Below are positions 52,963 through 62,057 of a stretch of DNA of 64,000 nt, piece by piece; the first letter of the stretch is position 1, and every line of letters begins with the position of its first letter. The stretch is from Bacillota bacterium (GTDB lineage: Bacteria > Bacillota > Clostridia > Lachnospirales > Lachnospiraceae). Made by a program: the position numbers and the translations under genes. The notes below the pieces were generated by a model. That model had not been told where the DNA came from and did no database searches. It was given only the letters and a program-made list of their open reading frames with translations. Where the stretch lies: NCBI GenBank assembly GCA_023410575.1, contig JAEYPP010000017.1, positions 12,941 through 76,940 of the forward strand, read 5' to 3'.

Positions 52963-53553
52963 TTATTCCTTCCCCTTTCTTGCTAATCTTCGAGCTACAA
53001 TTGAAAAAATAGCACCAACGATTGTCGAGAATATAGTCACAATAATTGCAGCCCCCAAAATCTCTGTAGGATTTTTCGAACCATACTGTGAGCGATATGC
53101 AATTATGTTAACAGGAATCAGCTGAAGAGACGAAATATTAATAATTAGAAAGGTACACATATCACAGCTAGCAAGCTTAGAGTTTTTATTCAGTGTAGCA
53201 AGTTCTTTCATAGCTTTTAATCCAACCGGCGTTGCTGCCCATCCAAGGCCTAAAATATTAGCAATAATATTGGAAGCAATATATTCATTCACTACATGCT
53301 CCTTTGGAATGTCAGGAAACAAGAGTGAGATGATTGGACGCATCCGCTTGGTTAAGCGCTCCATAATTCCTACCCCTCTAGCCACTTCCATTAGTCCCAT
53401 CCAAAGAGACATTACTCCGAGCATAGTAATACATAGTGTTACGGCTTCCTTTGCCGAGTTGATTGTCTGTGAATTGATTTCACTCACTCTACCCACAATT
53501 ATTCCATAAACAATTCCAATAATAATCATGAAACCCCATAAATAATTTATCAT
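52963..53553 (-). CDS. spmA: Spore maturation protein SpmA
   Basis: This 196-residue membrane protein is a partner of SpmB. INSAKEAVTLCITMLGVMSLWMGLMEVARGVGIMERL and NILGLGWAATPVGLKAMKEL are diagnostic. It supports a spore-forming host. AAAGGGTGAG precedes the ATG. The upstream region of 365 bp has no gene of its own on this strand. Confidence 0.94.
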   Translation of the reverse strand: MINYLWGFMIIIGIVYGIIVGRVSEINSQTINSAKEAVTLCITMLGVMSLWMGLMEVARGVGIMERLTKRMRPIISLLFPDIPKEHVVNEYIASNIIANILGLGWAATPVGLKAMKELATLNKNSKLASCDMCTFLIINISSLQLIPVNIIAYRSQYGSKNPTEILGAAIIVTIFSTIVGAIFSIVARRLARKGKE

Positions 53554-53936
53554 AATACTTTACTCACCCTTTTTAATTAATCTTATGACTTGTTTTGATT
53601 TTGTATGATTATGATGAGAGTAAGCTAGTAATTGCTTTCACGCTATTAAAACTGTTTGTCGTTTTTTGGAAATTGTCTCAATAATCAGAATAATAACTTC
53701 CAAATTTTATCAATTTCACTTTTCAACAAGTTTTTGGGGTAAATAGTGGGTATAAAATGGTAAAATAACGTGTTTTATTTACAAATCGTGAATGCGTATC
53801 TTAAAATAATGCTAGAATGTAACATTTTTTTGAATTGAAATATATGTAATTGTATGATAATTTATAGTAAGTAATTCAAAATAATTACAGAATTTTACAT
53901 TAAATCAAGGTAATCGACATGAAAGGAGGGCGAACT
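53554..53936. other. AT-rich intergenic region between spmA and the AbrB gene
   Basis: This 383-bp region between divergent genes must hold both promoters. I see no convincing RNA structure. A TTTGTCGTTT string near 53658 weakly resembles a Spo0A box, and GGGTATAAAATGG near 53750 could be a -10 region. Neither is firm. Confidence 0.5.
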
Positions 53937-54194
53937 TTGAAAAGCACAGGTATCGTTAGAAAATTAGATGAATTAGGACGTATTACACTTCCTATTGAAT
54001 TGAGAAGAACATTGGGTGTAAGTGAAAGAGATCCATTAGAAATCTTTGTTGACGAAGGAAAAATCATTCTTCAAAAATATGAACCAGCTGATATCTTTAA
54101 TGGTAGTAAAGACGAATTAGTTGATTACTATGGTAAGAAAATCGCTAAGAGTTCTATCATTGAACTTGCAAAACTTGCTGGCATTATTGAATAA
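53937..54194 (+). CDS. AbrB/SpoVT-type transcription regulator
   Basis: The protein has 85 residues from the TTG at 53937, with AAAGGAGG 8 nt upstream. An in-frame ATG 18 bp earlier overlaps this site and is unlikely. The swapped-hairpin AbrB domain is clear: KSTGIVRKLDELGRITLPIELRRTLGV (about 2-28). The C-terminus is helical. It is convergent with rsmI, matching the abrB-rsmI neighbourhood in Bacillus. It is probably a transition-state type repressor, possibly controlling sporulation genes. Confidence 0.92.
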   Translation: MKSTGIVRKLDELGRITLPIELRRTLGVSERDPLEIFVDEGKIILQKYEPADIFNGSKDELVDYYGKKIAKSSIIELAKLAGIIE

Positions 54195-54227
54195 TACTTA
54201 TTAATTTAAAGAAAACAGTACTTAATA

Positions 54228-54283
54228 AAAAGTATAGAAATCACTGCTTATACTGCCCTTAAGCAAGTTTTCTATACTTTTTT
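54228..54283. terminator. Bidirectional terminator between the AbrB gene and rsmI
   Basis: Outer stem AAAAGTATAGAAA/TTTCTATACTTTT with an inner TGCTT/AAGCA hairpin, flanked by A and T runs. Confidence 0.88.
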
Positions 54284-54298
54284 TATTTCTATCATGAT

Positions 54299-55147
54299 TT
54301 AGGTTTCATTCTCTAACAATTGAGCATATATATCACGTTTCGATAAGCCTCGATCCAAGGCAACCTGCTTCATCGCGTCCTTTTTTGTAAACCCCTTATC
54401 GAAATAATATTGCATGTGCTCCTGCAAAGACATCGAAAGCCATTGTTCTTGAGACTCTTGTTGTATATCTGCATGGGTACGTCCTTCAATCAGTAAAACA
54501 CATTCTCCTTTCGGTTCATTCTCTGTATAATACTCTATCGCTTGCTCAAACGTAGTCAAAAACGCAGTTTCATAGCGTTTCGTAAGTTCACGACATACTG
54601 TAATATTACGATTTCCTAGTGTATCTTTCAAAACAGTTAATGTTTTTATAAGACGATGTGGTGCCTCATAAATAATAATCGTTCTTGTCTCATTAACTAA
54701 TTCATTCACTATAAGTTGGCGCTCTTTTTTGTCTGTTGGAAGAAACGCCTCAAAACAAAATCGTCGAGTTTTACGACCTGAGATTGTTAACGCTGCAATT
54801 AGTGCGCATGCACCAGGAAGAGAAGTCACTTCAATGCCTGCTTGATGTGCCATAGCAACTAGTTCCTCCCCAGGATCTGAGATACCAGGAGTTCCTGCAT
54901 CTGTAATCAGTGCAATATTCTTTCCTTGTAATAATTGCTCAATTAAGTAGTGACCTTTATCGAATTTATTAAACTCATGATAACTTGTCATTGGAGTCTT
55001 AATCTCAAAATGATTTAAGAGTTTAATACTGTTTCTTGTATCCTCTGCTGCAATCAAGTCTACTTCATTCAGTACACGAACTGCACGAAATGTCATGTCT
55101 TCAAGGTTACCAATTGGTGTAGCACATAAATATAATTTTCCTGACAT
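54299..55147 (-). CDS. rsmI: 16S rRNA 2'-O-ribose C1402 methyltransferase
   Basis: This 282-residue SAM-dependent methylase has the tetrapyrrole-methylase fold: LYLCATPIGNLEDMTFRAVRVL at the N-terminus, LIAAEDTRNS, ITDAGTPGISDPGEE and IIYEAPHRL. It 2'-O-methylates C1402 in the decoding site of 16S rRNA. It is the last gene of the holB-ricT-trmN6-rsmI string and is followed by a bidirectional terminator. Confidence 0.95.
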   Translation of the reverse strand: MSGKLYLCATPIGNLEDMTFRAVRVLNEVDLIAAEDTRNSIKLLNHFEIKTPMTSYHEFNKFDKGHYLIEQLLQGKNIALITDAGTPGISDPGEELVAMAHQAGIEVTSLPGACALIAALTISGRKTRRFCFEAFLPTDKKERQLIVNELVNETRTIIIYEAPHRLIKTLTVLKDTLGNRNITVCRELTKRYETAFLTTFEQAIEYYTENEPKGECVLLIEGRTHADIQQESQEQWLSMSLQEHMQYYFDKGFTKKDAMKQVALDRGLSKRDIYAQLLENET

Positions 55148-55163
55148 AACTTAAGTTCTCCTT

Positions 55164-55901
55164 CTAGTACCCATAAATCTCTAAAATTTCTTGCGTATAT
55201 ACATTTGGTTCTTTATATACAATCAACGGAGGGTCAACCTTAATCATAGGCTTTCCACCACGCAACCCCTCAATTAGGACCATATTCGGTTCTTTATCAA
55301 TGTAAGGATATACTAATTTCATTCGTTTTGGTTCTAGATTGTACTTTTTCATTGTTAGGATAATATCCGTAAGGCGAAATGGTCGATGAACCATATAAAA
55401 ACGTCCATTTGGTTTTAATAGCTTTGATGCTTGACCCACAACGTCATCTAAGCTACATAATAACTCATGACGTGCAATTGCCTTAGGCATGTCTGGATTT
55501 ACCAATCCATGATGATGATTCATATATGGTGGATTACTCGTAATAACATCAAAGGAAGCCGGTTTGAATAAATGATTGGCTTCCTTAATATCTCCAGTTA
55601 CAATTGAAATTTTGTCCTCTAGATGATTTAACATTACACTTCGCCGTGCCATATCAGCACTCTCTTCTTGAATTTCAAGCCCAACAAATTTCTCTCCCTT
55701 TGTTTTTGCTTCCAGTAATATTGGGATAATTGCTGTGCCTGTGCCAAGGTCAAGGACAGATTCTCCTTCCTTCACCTTAGCAAATCCAGATAATAATACA
55801 GCGTCCATTCCAAAACAGAATTTTTCTGGATTCTGTATAATTTTATAATGATTGCGATGCAGTTCATCTACTCGTTCATTTGGTAACACTAAATTAGTCA
55901 T
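55164..55901 (-). CDS. TrmN6-like tRNA (adenine-37) methyltransferase
   Basis: This 245-residue SAM-dependent methylase has SAM motif VLDLGTGTAIIPILL, acidic GLEIQEESADMA and the catalytic NPPYMNHHHG. HYKIIQNPEKFCFGMDAVLLSGFA is the family start. It corresponds to YabB of Bacillus in the same gene order (after ricT, before rsmI). It overlaps ricT by 8 bp. Confidence 0.9.
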   Translation of the reverse strand: MTNLVLPNERVDELHRNHYKIIQNPEKFCFGMDAVLLSGFAKVKEGESVLDLGTGTAIIPILLEAKTKGEKFVGLEIQEESADMARRSVMLNHLEDKISIVTGDIKEANHLFKPASFDVITSNPPYMNHHHGLVNPDMPKAIARHELLCSLDDVVGQASKLLKPNGRFYMVHRPFRLTDIILTMKKYNLEPKRMKLVYPYIDKEPNMVLIEGLRGGKPMIKVDPPLIVYKEPNVYTQEILEIYGY

Positions 55902-56796
55902 CTAAATGATTTCCTTCTTTTTTCTCTAACAATTCAAGTGCGCGTAATTCCTCATCTAACTGTACTTTCTCTTTTCGTTTTTTAGGTTTAAAACGTAAAT
56001 CAGCTACTTTATATTCACGGATTTCTTTTTCATCGTTCTCTAATACTACAATTACCTTTACAAGTTGCTTAAGTACACTAACACTAGTTACTTCACCACG
56101 TAGATTATCGTTTGTGGTTACATAATCACCTACGTTTGGCAGTCTGCTATTAAGTTCCTCATACGCCTCTTCTTCATTCTTTAGGCAGCACATTAAGCGC
56201 CCACAAACACCTGATATCTTTGTTGGATTCAGAGATAAATTTTGCTCTTTCGCCATCTTAATCGAAACAGGTGCAAACTCTGATAAATGTGTATGGCAAC
56301 ACAATGGTCTTCCACAGATACCTATACCTCCAATAATCTTAGTTTCATCACGAACACCAATCTGACGAAGTTCAATACGAGTTTTGAATACCGATGCTAA
56401 ATCTTTTACTAATTCACGGAAATCAATTCTTCCATCCGCAGTAAAGTAAAATAGTACTTTATTATTATCAAACGTATACTCACAATCGATCAATTTCATT
56501 TCTAACTGATGCTTTGCTATTTTCTCAAGACAGATTTTAAATGCTTCTTTCTCTTTCTCCTTATTGTGATGCTCCATCTCATCATCTTCTGCAGTGGCAA
56601 TACGCATTACTGCCTTTAAAGGCTGAACAACTTGACTATCCTCTACCGCTCGCTTACCAAGTACAACATTGCCATATTCAACACCTCTTGCTGTCTCGAC
56701 AATAACGTTATCTCCCTGCTTTATATCAAACTCCGCTGGATCAAAAAAGTACACCTTTCCTGCCCTGCGAAAACGTACTCCAATTACAGTTGTCAT
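55894..56796 (-). CDS. ricT: PSP1/RicT (YaaT) protein
   Basis: This 300-residue member of the RicAFT group, which supports RNA processing by RNase Y and development in Bacillus, has a PSP1 domain around residues 80-200. Two Cys clusters, GICGRPLCC and GVCGRLMCC, match the iron-sulfur-related cysteines of RicT. The last 35 residues are highly charged. It is directly after holB, as in Bacillus. RicA and RicF are not in the window. Confidence 0.92.
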   Translation of the reverse strand: MTTVIGVRFRRAGKVYFFDPAEFDIKQGDNVIVETARGVEYGNVVLGKRAVEDSQVVQPLKAVMRIATAEDDEMEHHNKEKEKEAFKICLEKIAKHQLEMKLIDCEYTFDNNKVLFYFTADGRIDFRELVKDLASVFKTRIELRQIGVRDETKIIGGIGICGRPLCCHTHLSEFAPVSIKMAKEQNLSLNPTKISGVCGRLMCCLKNEEEAYEELNSRLPNVGDYVTTNDNLRGEVTSVSVLKQLVKVIVVLENDEKEIREYKVADLRFKPKKRKEKVQLDEELRALELLEKKEGNHLDD

Positions 56797-56872
56797 CCCT
56801 TTATCCTCTCTTTTTCTATTCTCTCGTTTTATTCACTTACATTATTCATAAAATTACTTATCACTTTACTTG

Positions 56873-57856
56873 TTACTCACTCATACTAAGAAGAAGTAAT
56901 TCCATTGCCATATCATAATTCACATTAGCATTTAGTCTTGATTTAACTGTAGAAAATGATTCCATAATATGATTTAAATGTTCGAAATCTATAACCTCAG
57001 CTTGTCTTTTAATATCTTGAAGTTCATCTTGATATAATAAAAGGTTTGCATCCTTAGTAGCTTTGAACATAAGCACATCCCGATACCATAGCATCATAAG
57101 ATCTAGACAATCATTAATTTGCGACTTATTCTCTGCAAAATACTTCACTGCATCAGCGATTACGGTAATGTCGGTCTCATTCATATTTTTCATCAAATGT
57201 ATAATGTCACTTTTCAGTTGCATAAAAGACTCAGAAGAAGCATATTTTAACGCTTTGCCAAGGTTCCCACAAGCAAAAGCAGCACTAATTTTTGCCTGAT
57301 AATCCGGAATTTTAGCTTCATTCATCAAATATGACTCAATCTCTTTTGTTTCTACTGATTTAAAGTTAAGAATTACACATCGAGATAATATTGTAGGTAA
57401 AAATGCATTCACATTATTGGTTAGCAAGATAATTACTGCATATTCTGGCGGCTCTTCGATTGTTTTTAACAAAGCATTCTGTGCTTGTTCTGTCATCTTC
57501 TCTGCTTCATCCACAATATATATTTTATATGGACTTGCATATGGTTTAACACCAATATCTGCATTAATTTGAAGTCGAATATCATCAACTCCAATTCCAC
57601 TTTTCTCGTGTGTTACCCTCTTAATATCTGGTTGATTTCCTGAAATAGCTTGATGACATGACTTACAAGTTCCGCATGGATTTTCTTGATTTGCTTCACA
57701 CTGTATGGTTGCCGCAAAAATATCAGCCATAAAATTTTTCCCAATACCATCCTCGCCTGCAAATATATATGCATGAGAAATCTTACCCATCCTGATTGCG
57801 CTCTGTAGATGGTTTGTAATTTCTTCATGACCAATTACATTAACAAAAGTATTCAC
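56873..57856 (-). CDS. holB: DNA polymerase III delta' subunit
   Basis: This 327-residue clamp-loader subunit has P-loop-like FAGEDGIGKNFMA, where GKN replaces GKT/S, as expected for the non-hydrolysing delta' subunit. A zinc module CEANQENPCGTCKSC follows, then the sensor/DEA region YIVDEAEKMTEQAQNALLK and the SRC motif TILSRCVILNF. The start is GTG. It is encoded between yaaR and ricT, the standard Firmicute order. Confidence 0.93.
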   Translation of the reverse strand: MNTFVNVIGHEEITNHLQSAIRMGKISHAYIFAGEDGIGKNFMADIFAATIQCEANQENPCGTCKSCHQAISGNQPDIKRVTHEKSGIGVDDIRLQINADIGVKPYASPYKIYIVDEAEKMTEQAQNALLKTIEEPPEYAVIILLTNNVNAFLPTILSRCVILNFKSVETKEIESYLMNEAKIPDYQAKISAAFACGNLGKALKYASSESFMQLKSDIIHLMKNMNETDITVIADAVKYFAENKSQINDCLDLMMLWYRDVLMFKATKDANLLLYQDELQDIKRQAEVIDFEHLNHIMESFSTVKSRLNANVNYDMAMELLLLSMSE

Positions 57857-57882
57857 GCTCGTCCTGCCTTTCTAATCTTTCT

Positions 57883-58323
57883 CTATGCCAGTAAATCTAA
57901 TAAGAGTCCTCTTATTTCATCTATTTTACTAAGAATCAAAATGGCATCTGATTCTTCTTTCATTAGCTCAGCGGCTAATTCATCTAAATTTTTATCAATT
58001 AGCTTTATCATTCCGTACACTCGATGTCGACCACGTTTATCAAGAAAATTCTGCCTGGAAAACTTATGAGAATGGTTAACGATTTCGTTCATAAATTCCT
58101 TAATCATTTCCCTATATTTTCTCATATCAACTACATCCATATGTTTCGTAATACGTTTTCCTTGACTCTCTATATTCTCCATAAGAACATTTAAACGAGC
58201 CTGTAGTTCCTGCTCTTCAATATTACTGATTAATGTAAATTTAAACGAACCATCTGTATTCTTAATTGGCGCTTTTTGCTCCACTTGATTTAATGGTTGA
58301 GTCTGATTTACCTTAATCTCCAT
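57883..58323 (-). CDS. yaaR: YaaR (DUF327) protein
   Basis: This 146-residue helical protein belongs to the YaaR family. FKFTLISNIEEQELQARLNVLMENIESQGKRI and KFSRQNFLDKRGRHRVYGMIKLIDKNLDEL are the conserved stretches. Function is unknown even in Bacillus. The gene lies between gmk and holB in the same order as yaaR-holB. Confidence 0.9.
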   Translation of the reverse strand: MEIKVNQTQPLNQVEQKAPIKNTDGSFKFTLISNIEEQELQARLNVLMENIESQGKRITKHMDVVDMRKYREMIKEFMNEIVNHSHKFSRQNFLDKRGRHRVYGMIKLIDKNLDELAAELMKEESDAILILSKIDEIRGLLLDLLA

Positions 58324-58408
58324 GAACTTTCCTCCATACGGGTTTTAAACACCACTTCTCATAACTGCTAATATTATACCATGAACAAAATTTAATTTAT
58401 AGTATTAT

Positions 58409-58990
58409 TTAGAGAATTGCCTTGATATCCCTAGTAATCTCAGCAACACATGTATCTAAATCATCATTTTTATAACGTTTCGTAATTCCTAATCGTTGGA
58501 TGTTTTCCTCTGAAAAGTCTGCTTCATCTGCTAAGAATCTTCTACATACTTCTGCATATTTTGGTTCCCGTTGTTCTCTTTCTCTTGTCACTGAACGAAT
58601 TAATCTTTCCGCTCCATCTACTTCAATATAGATTGGGACCACTCGATCTTGGCCAAAAAAACTCCTCATCTTCTCATATTGAACTAACGTACCAATTAAA
58701 ATATAGTTACATTCCTCTTTGTCAAACTGACCATCATTAACAGTAAAATAATGCCATACGCCACAAACTGTACTATAAGAACGCTGTTCAATTATTTTCC
58801 CTTGTTCTTCTAACTCCTTTAGTTGTTCTTCTGTAACAAAGTGATATTCCACGCCATCAATTTCTTGGTTACGAATTGGTCTTGTCGTATAACTTACAAT
58901 TGTAATTAAGTCTATTTTATCTAGTAAGCACTTAAAAATTGTATCTTTGCCGGTTGCACTTTTCCCGGTCACCATAAATATTTTTCCCAT
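58409..58990 (-). CDS. gmk: Guanylate kinase
   Basis: This 193-residue kinase phosphorylates GMP to GDP. MVTGKSATGKDTIF contains the P-loop and YTTRPIRNQEIDGVEYHFVTEEQL is the GMP-binding region. It sits where tmk (thymidylate kinase) stands in the Bacillus yaaO-tmk-yaaQ-yaaR-holB order. The P-loop has Asp-Thr in place of Ser-Thr (GKDT), but the GMP-binding segment leaves little doubt about the family. Confidence 0.88.
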   Translation of the reverse strand: MGKIFMVTGKSATGKDTIFKCLLDKIDLITIVSYTTRPIRNQEIDGVEYHFVTEEQLKELEEQGKIIEQRSYSTVCGVWHYFTVNDGQFDKEECNYILIGTLVQYEKMRSFFGQDRVVPIYIEVDGAERLIRSVTREREQREPKYAEVCRRFLADEADFSEENIQRLGITKRYKNDDLDTCVAEITRDIKAIL

Positions 58991-58998
58991 ATAAGCTC

Positions 58999-60438
58999 CT
59001 ATTTAGCTGGTTTTTTATCAACCACTTCTAGCACCTTTCCCGTTAGGTCATTCATTCCTTTAATTGATAGACCTATCTTTTGATATTCCTCTAAACATTG
59101 TAATAATTCTTTTGAAATCCGTTCTCCTGGAACAACAATTGGTATGCCTGGTGGGTATAAATAGATATATTCTGCTGCAACATAACCATCACAATCGCAT
59201 AATGGCATTGATTTTGTGTTCAATTGATCTATATTACACGGTAAATAAACTATTTGATTATGCAAAAATTCATTTGTTTCAAGGTTCTTCCTTTGATGAG
59301 AAACTTTTTTTTCTAAACAAGAAGCAAGCTGATGGTCCATATCATAAAGAGCATCCCTTAATCGATCGAATCCCTCTTGCGTATCACATACACTACTCAA
59401 GCAAAGAACATAATCTTTCGTAGCCATCTCTGGTTGAATGTGATACTCCTTCAAAAGTCTATTATATATATTCACACCCGATATTTCGCCACTTTTTGCA
59501 GAAATTATAACCTTGGAATCATCTTTTTTGTAGATTTGCGGAATGTTTAAGTCCTTCAAAATGACAATATTCTTAAGAAGTTTAACCTCTTCATAAAACT
59601 GATTTAATCTTCTATAATAAAGATTAAATTCATTACTCGATGTTTTTAAATATTCCATACAGCGAGTAATGCTTCCCATTAGAACATAGGACGGACTGCT
59701 CGACTGATAGATGGTTAAATACTTGTGTACCCTTTTCTCCTCTACCCGATTTGTAACGCGGTGTAACAGCGCAGTTTGTGTAAGTGATGGTAATGTTTTA
59801 TGAATACTTTGAATAACTAAATCAGCATTACATTCAATTGCGCTTTTGGGAAATTGCTCATAAAAAGGAAAATGTGCCCCATGTGCTTCATCTACAATAA
59901 GGATACTGTTGTACTCATGGACCACTTTTGCAATTGCTTCAATATCTGAAACGATACCATCATAGGTTGGAGATGTAATTACAACTGCTGCAATGTTCTT
60001 ATTTTCTTGAAAAGCTTTTTTTACATCTGTCACGCTTATCACGCCTGCAATATTATATTCCGATATCATTGTAGGATACAAATAGATTGGATTTAGCTCT
60101 CTTAACAAGATCGAGTTAAATACAGCTTTATGACAATTCCTTGCAACTAAAATTGTGTCCCTTGGATTTGTTGCTGCACTAATTGCAGACAATATACCAC
60201 ATGTACTGCCATTGATTAAAAAGTACGTGTTCTTTGTATGATAAAGCTTTGCTGCTTCTTCCATCTTGACCGCTAATATCCCTTGCGCATCATGCAAATT
60301 ATCAAAACCATCAATTTCAGTTATGTCATAAGAATAAGGGCTTTTCTCTTCCAAAAACATTCTTCTCTTATGTCCGGGCATATGAAATGGATAGTAATCC
60401 GTACTTGCATACCTTATTAAGTTTTCATATAGATTCAC
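58999..60438 (-). CDS. speA: PLP-dependent Orn/Lys/Arg decarboxylase family
   Basis: The 479-residue fold-type I decarboxylase belongs to the short YaaO/SpeA-like group. PFHMPGHKRR is the N-terminal family motif. The PLP region has FLINGSTCGILSAI, SPTYDGIVSDIEAI and IVDEAHGAHFPF. The Schiff-base Lys is in IQSIHKTLPSLTQ. The substrate among arginine, lysine and ornithine cannot be fixed. The start is GTG with GGAG upstream. It heads the leftward gmk-yaaR-holB cluster. Confidence 0.88.
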   Translation of the reverse strand: MNLYENLIRYASTDYYPFHMPGHKRRMFLEEKSPYSYDITEIDGFDNLHDAQGILAVKMEEAAKLYHTKNTYFLINGSTCGILSAISAATNPRDTILVARNCHKAVFNSILLRELNPIYLYPTMISEYNIAGVISVTDVKKAFQENKNIAAVVITSPTYDGIVSDIEAIAKVVHEYNSILIVDEAHGAHFPFYEQFPKSAIECNADLVIQSIHKTLPSLTQTALLHRVTNRVEEKRVHKYLTIYQSSSPSYVLMGSITRCMEYLKTSSNEFNLYYRRLNQFYEEVKLLKNIVILKDLNIPQIYKKDDSKVIISAKSGEISGVNIYNRLLKEYHIQPEMATKDYVLCLSSVCDTQEGFDRLRDALYDMDHQLASCLEKKVSHQRKNLETNEFLHNQIVYLPCNIDQLNTKSMPLCDCDGYVAAEYIYLYPPGIPIVVPGERISKELLQCLEEYQKIGLSIKGMNDLTGKVLEVVDKKPAK

Positions 60439-60473
60439 GTTCCCTTGCTCCTTAACTTTTAGCTAATAGATTA

Positions 60474-60502
60474 ATTATAGCTTACACCACTATAATTGAC
60501 AA
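60474..60502 (-). promoter_or_regulatory. Promoter of the speA-gmk cluster
   Basis: TTGTCA, a 17-nt spacer and TATAAT lie on the minus strand, back to back with the trmB promoter. Confidence 0.75.
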
Positions 60503-60514
60503 GGGTTTCGACGG

Positions 60515-60543
60515 TTGACGAAATGAAAGCAAGCCTTTATAAT
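60515..60543 (+). promoter_or_regulatory. Promoter of trmB
   Basis: TTGACG, a 17-nt spacer and TATAAT, about 40 nt upstream of the trmB start. Confidence 0.8.
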
Positions 60544-60584
60544 GGGTGAATAACCAAGATACTGATTCAGAAAGGTATTAAACC

Positions 60585-61220
60585 ATGAGATTAAGAAATA
60601 TTCCAGGTTCCCGTGAGACTATCGCGGCAAATGAGTTCGTTATTCAAAATCCTGAACAATACAAAGGAAAATGGAAGGAAGTATTCCAAAATGATAATCC
60701 GATCCACATTGAGATTGGTATGGGAAAAGGTAACTTTATTACAACTTTGGCACTCCAAAATCCAAATATAAATTACATTGGTATTGAAAAGTACTCTAGC
60801 GTACTTCTACGTGCAATTGAAAAACGCCAAGAGCTACCATGTACAAACCTATTCTTTTTGAGATTCGATGCAGAAGCAATCGCAACTCTCTTTGAAAAAG
60901 ATGAAGTAGAGCGTATATATCTTAATTTTTCAGATCCTTGGCCAAAAGATCGTCATGCTAAACGTAGACTTACATCCAGGGAGTTTCTTACTCGTTATAA
61001 TGAATTTTTATGTAAAGATGGTTATGTAGCATTTAAAACCGATAATCGCCCTCTCTTTGATTTTTCCCTAGAAGAAGTGGTGACTGCTGGATGGAAGCTA
61101 AAAGATGTTACTTATGATTTGCATCACAGTGAATACGCTAAAGGTAATGTAATGACCGAGTACGAACAGCGTTTTTCTTCCATGGGAAATCCAATTCACC
61201 GACTTGTTGCGTATCGTTAA
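60585..61220 (+). CDS. trmB: tRNA (guanine-N7-)-methyltransferase
   Basis: This 211-residue enzyme methylates G46 of tRNA. IHIEIGMGKGNFI is the SAM motif and YLNFSDPWPKDRHAKRRLTSREFL is the family signature. FKTDNRPLFDFSLEE is also conserved. It has its own promoter divergent from speA and is at the start of a rightward stretch. Confidence 0.95.
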   Translation: MRLRNIPGSRETIAANEFVIQNPEQYKGKWKEVFQNDNPIHIEIGMGKGNFITTLALQNPNINYIGIEKYSSVLLRAIEKRQELPCTNLFFLRFDAEAIATLFEKDEVERIYLNFSDPWPKDRHAKRRLTSREFLTRYNEFLCKDGYVAFKTDNRPLFDFSLEEVVTAGWKLKDVTYDLHHSEYAKGNVMTEYEQRFSSMGNPIHRLVAYR

Positions 61221-61305
61221 GGAGCATAAGGGTAATTGTTATCCTCTAATGAGCAAGAAATCTCTTAATTGCATATGATAATGTAAAAATATATCGTGTG
61301 AAATT

Positions 61306-61455
61306 ATGAAGCCAACATCCAAGAATAAAATAGCAAATTCATTAGGTTCCAATCAACAATTAAATAAAAAAGTCCTTGATATGAAATCTTCTTGGGACAA
61401 AATAGATTCCATGCTTAAGCATGCAACACTTCCAAAGAAGAAGACTACAAAATAA
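61306..61455 (+). CDS. Possible 49-residue basic protein
   Basis: An ATG at 61306 opens 49 codons to a TAA at 61453. The product starts MKPTSKNKIANSLGSNQQLN and ends LPKKKTTK, rich in Lys, Ser and Asn. The composition and codon use look coding, but there is no strong ribosome-binding site (only GTGTGA). It lies between trmB and trxA on the same strand. I do not recognise it. It may be a small spore or stress protein, or chance. Confidence 0.4.
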   Translation: MKPTSKNKIANSLGSNQQLNKKVLDMKSSWDKIDSMLKHATLPKKKTTK

Positions 61456-61515
61456 CCGATTAACCTATAAAAAATAGGGTACACTACGAAAGAATATAAA
61501 TGGAGGTACAAATGT

Positions 61516-61824
61516 ATGGCAATGATATTTGATGAACATAATTTTGAAAAGGAAGTAATTCAATCAGAACTTCCCGTATTAGTTGATTTTTATGCAGATT
61601 GGTGTGGACCATGTAAGATGATGGGACCAATTGTTGATGAACTTGCAACTGAATATGAAGGTAAAATTAAAATTGGTAAATTAAATGTCGATAATGCACA
61701 AGAGATTGCTGCAAAATATCGCGTTATGTCAATTCCAACAATGATATATTTTAAAGATGGAGAGCCAACACAAACACTCGTAGGTGTTGTGACAAAGCAA
61801 AAATTAGAAGAATTATTTCAGTAA
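61516..61824 (+). CDS. trxA: Thioredoxin
   Basis: This 102-residue redox protein has the WCGPCK active site (about residues 29-34), preceded by VLVDFYADW and followed by the cis-proline region MSIPTMIYFKDG. GGAGG lies 9 nt before the ATG. It reduces protein disulfides in the cytosol with thioredoxin reductase (not in the window). Confidence 0.97.
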   Translation: MAMIFDEHNFEKEVIQSELPVLVDFYADWCGPCKMMGPIVDELATEYEGKIKIGKLNVDNAQEIAAKYRVMSIPTMIYFKDGEPTQTLVGVVTKQKLEELFQ

Positions 61825-61912
61825 GAACAAATATTAGATAGTTGATGAATAAAAGAGACTAACTTATTAAGTATCATATAAGTGAACCAATTATTTGCGA
61901 TTTTAGGCAGAA

Positions 61913-62028
61913 TATAATAAAAGAATGAGCTTGATTGTATATTTTCTAATGTGTCAAAAAACATGCCCACAAGTGTAGGCCTTGTATAACACTCCTATAA
62001 TATACAATCAGGCTCATTCTTTATTATA
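61913..62028. terminator. Long imperfect inverted repeat between trxA and an AI-2E gene
   Basis: Arms of about 29 bp (core AAGAATGAGCTTGATTGTAT against its near complement, one G-T wobble and one gap) enclose about 56 nt with smaller hairpins, such as ACAAG/CTTGT. It lies between convergent genes and could be a composite terminator, a MITE-like element or a small RNA. Confidence 0.6.
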
Positions 62029-62057
62029 AAATTTAGTAAAGAATGATACTTATGATC

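Noticed and set aside
53640..53680. Spo0A box upstream of the AbrB gene
   Set aside because: TTTGTCGTTT matches only part of the consensus TTTTGTCRAA and stands alone.
58409..58990. Thymidylate kinase, expected from Bacillus gene order
   Set aside because: The sequence has YTTRPIRNQEIDGVEYHF, the GMP-binding signature of guanylate kinase, and lacks the DR(Y/H) motif of Tmk.
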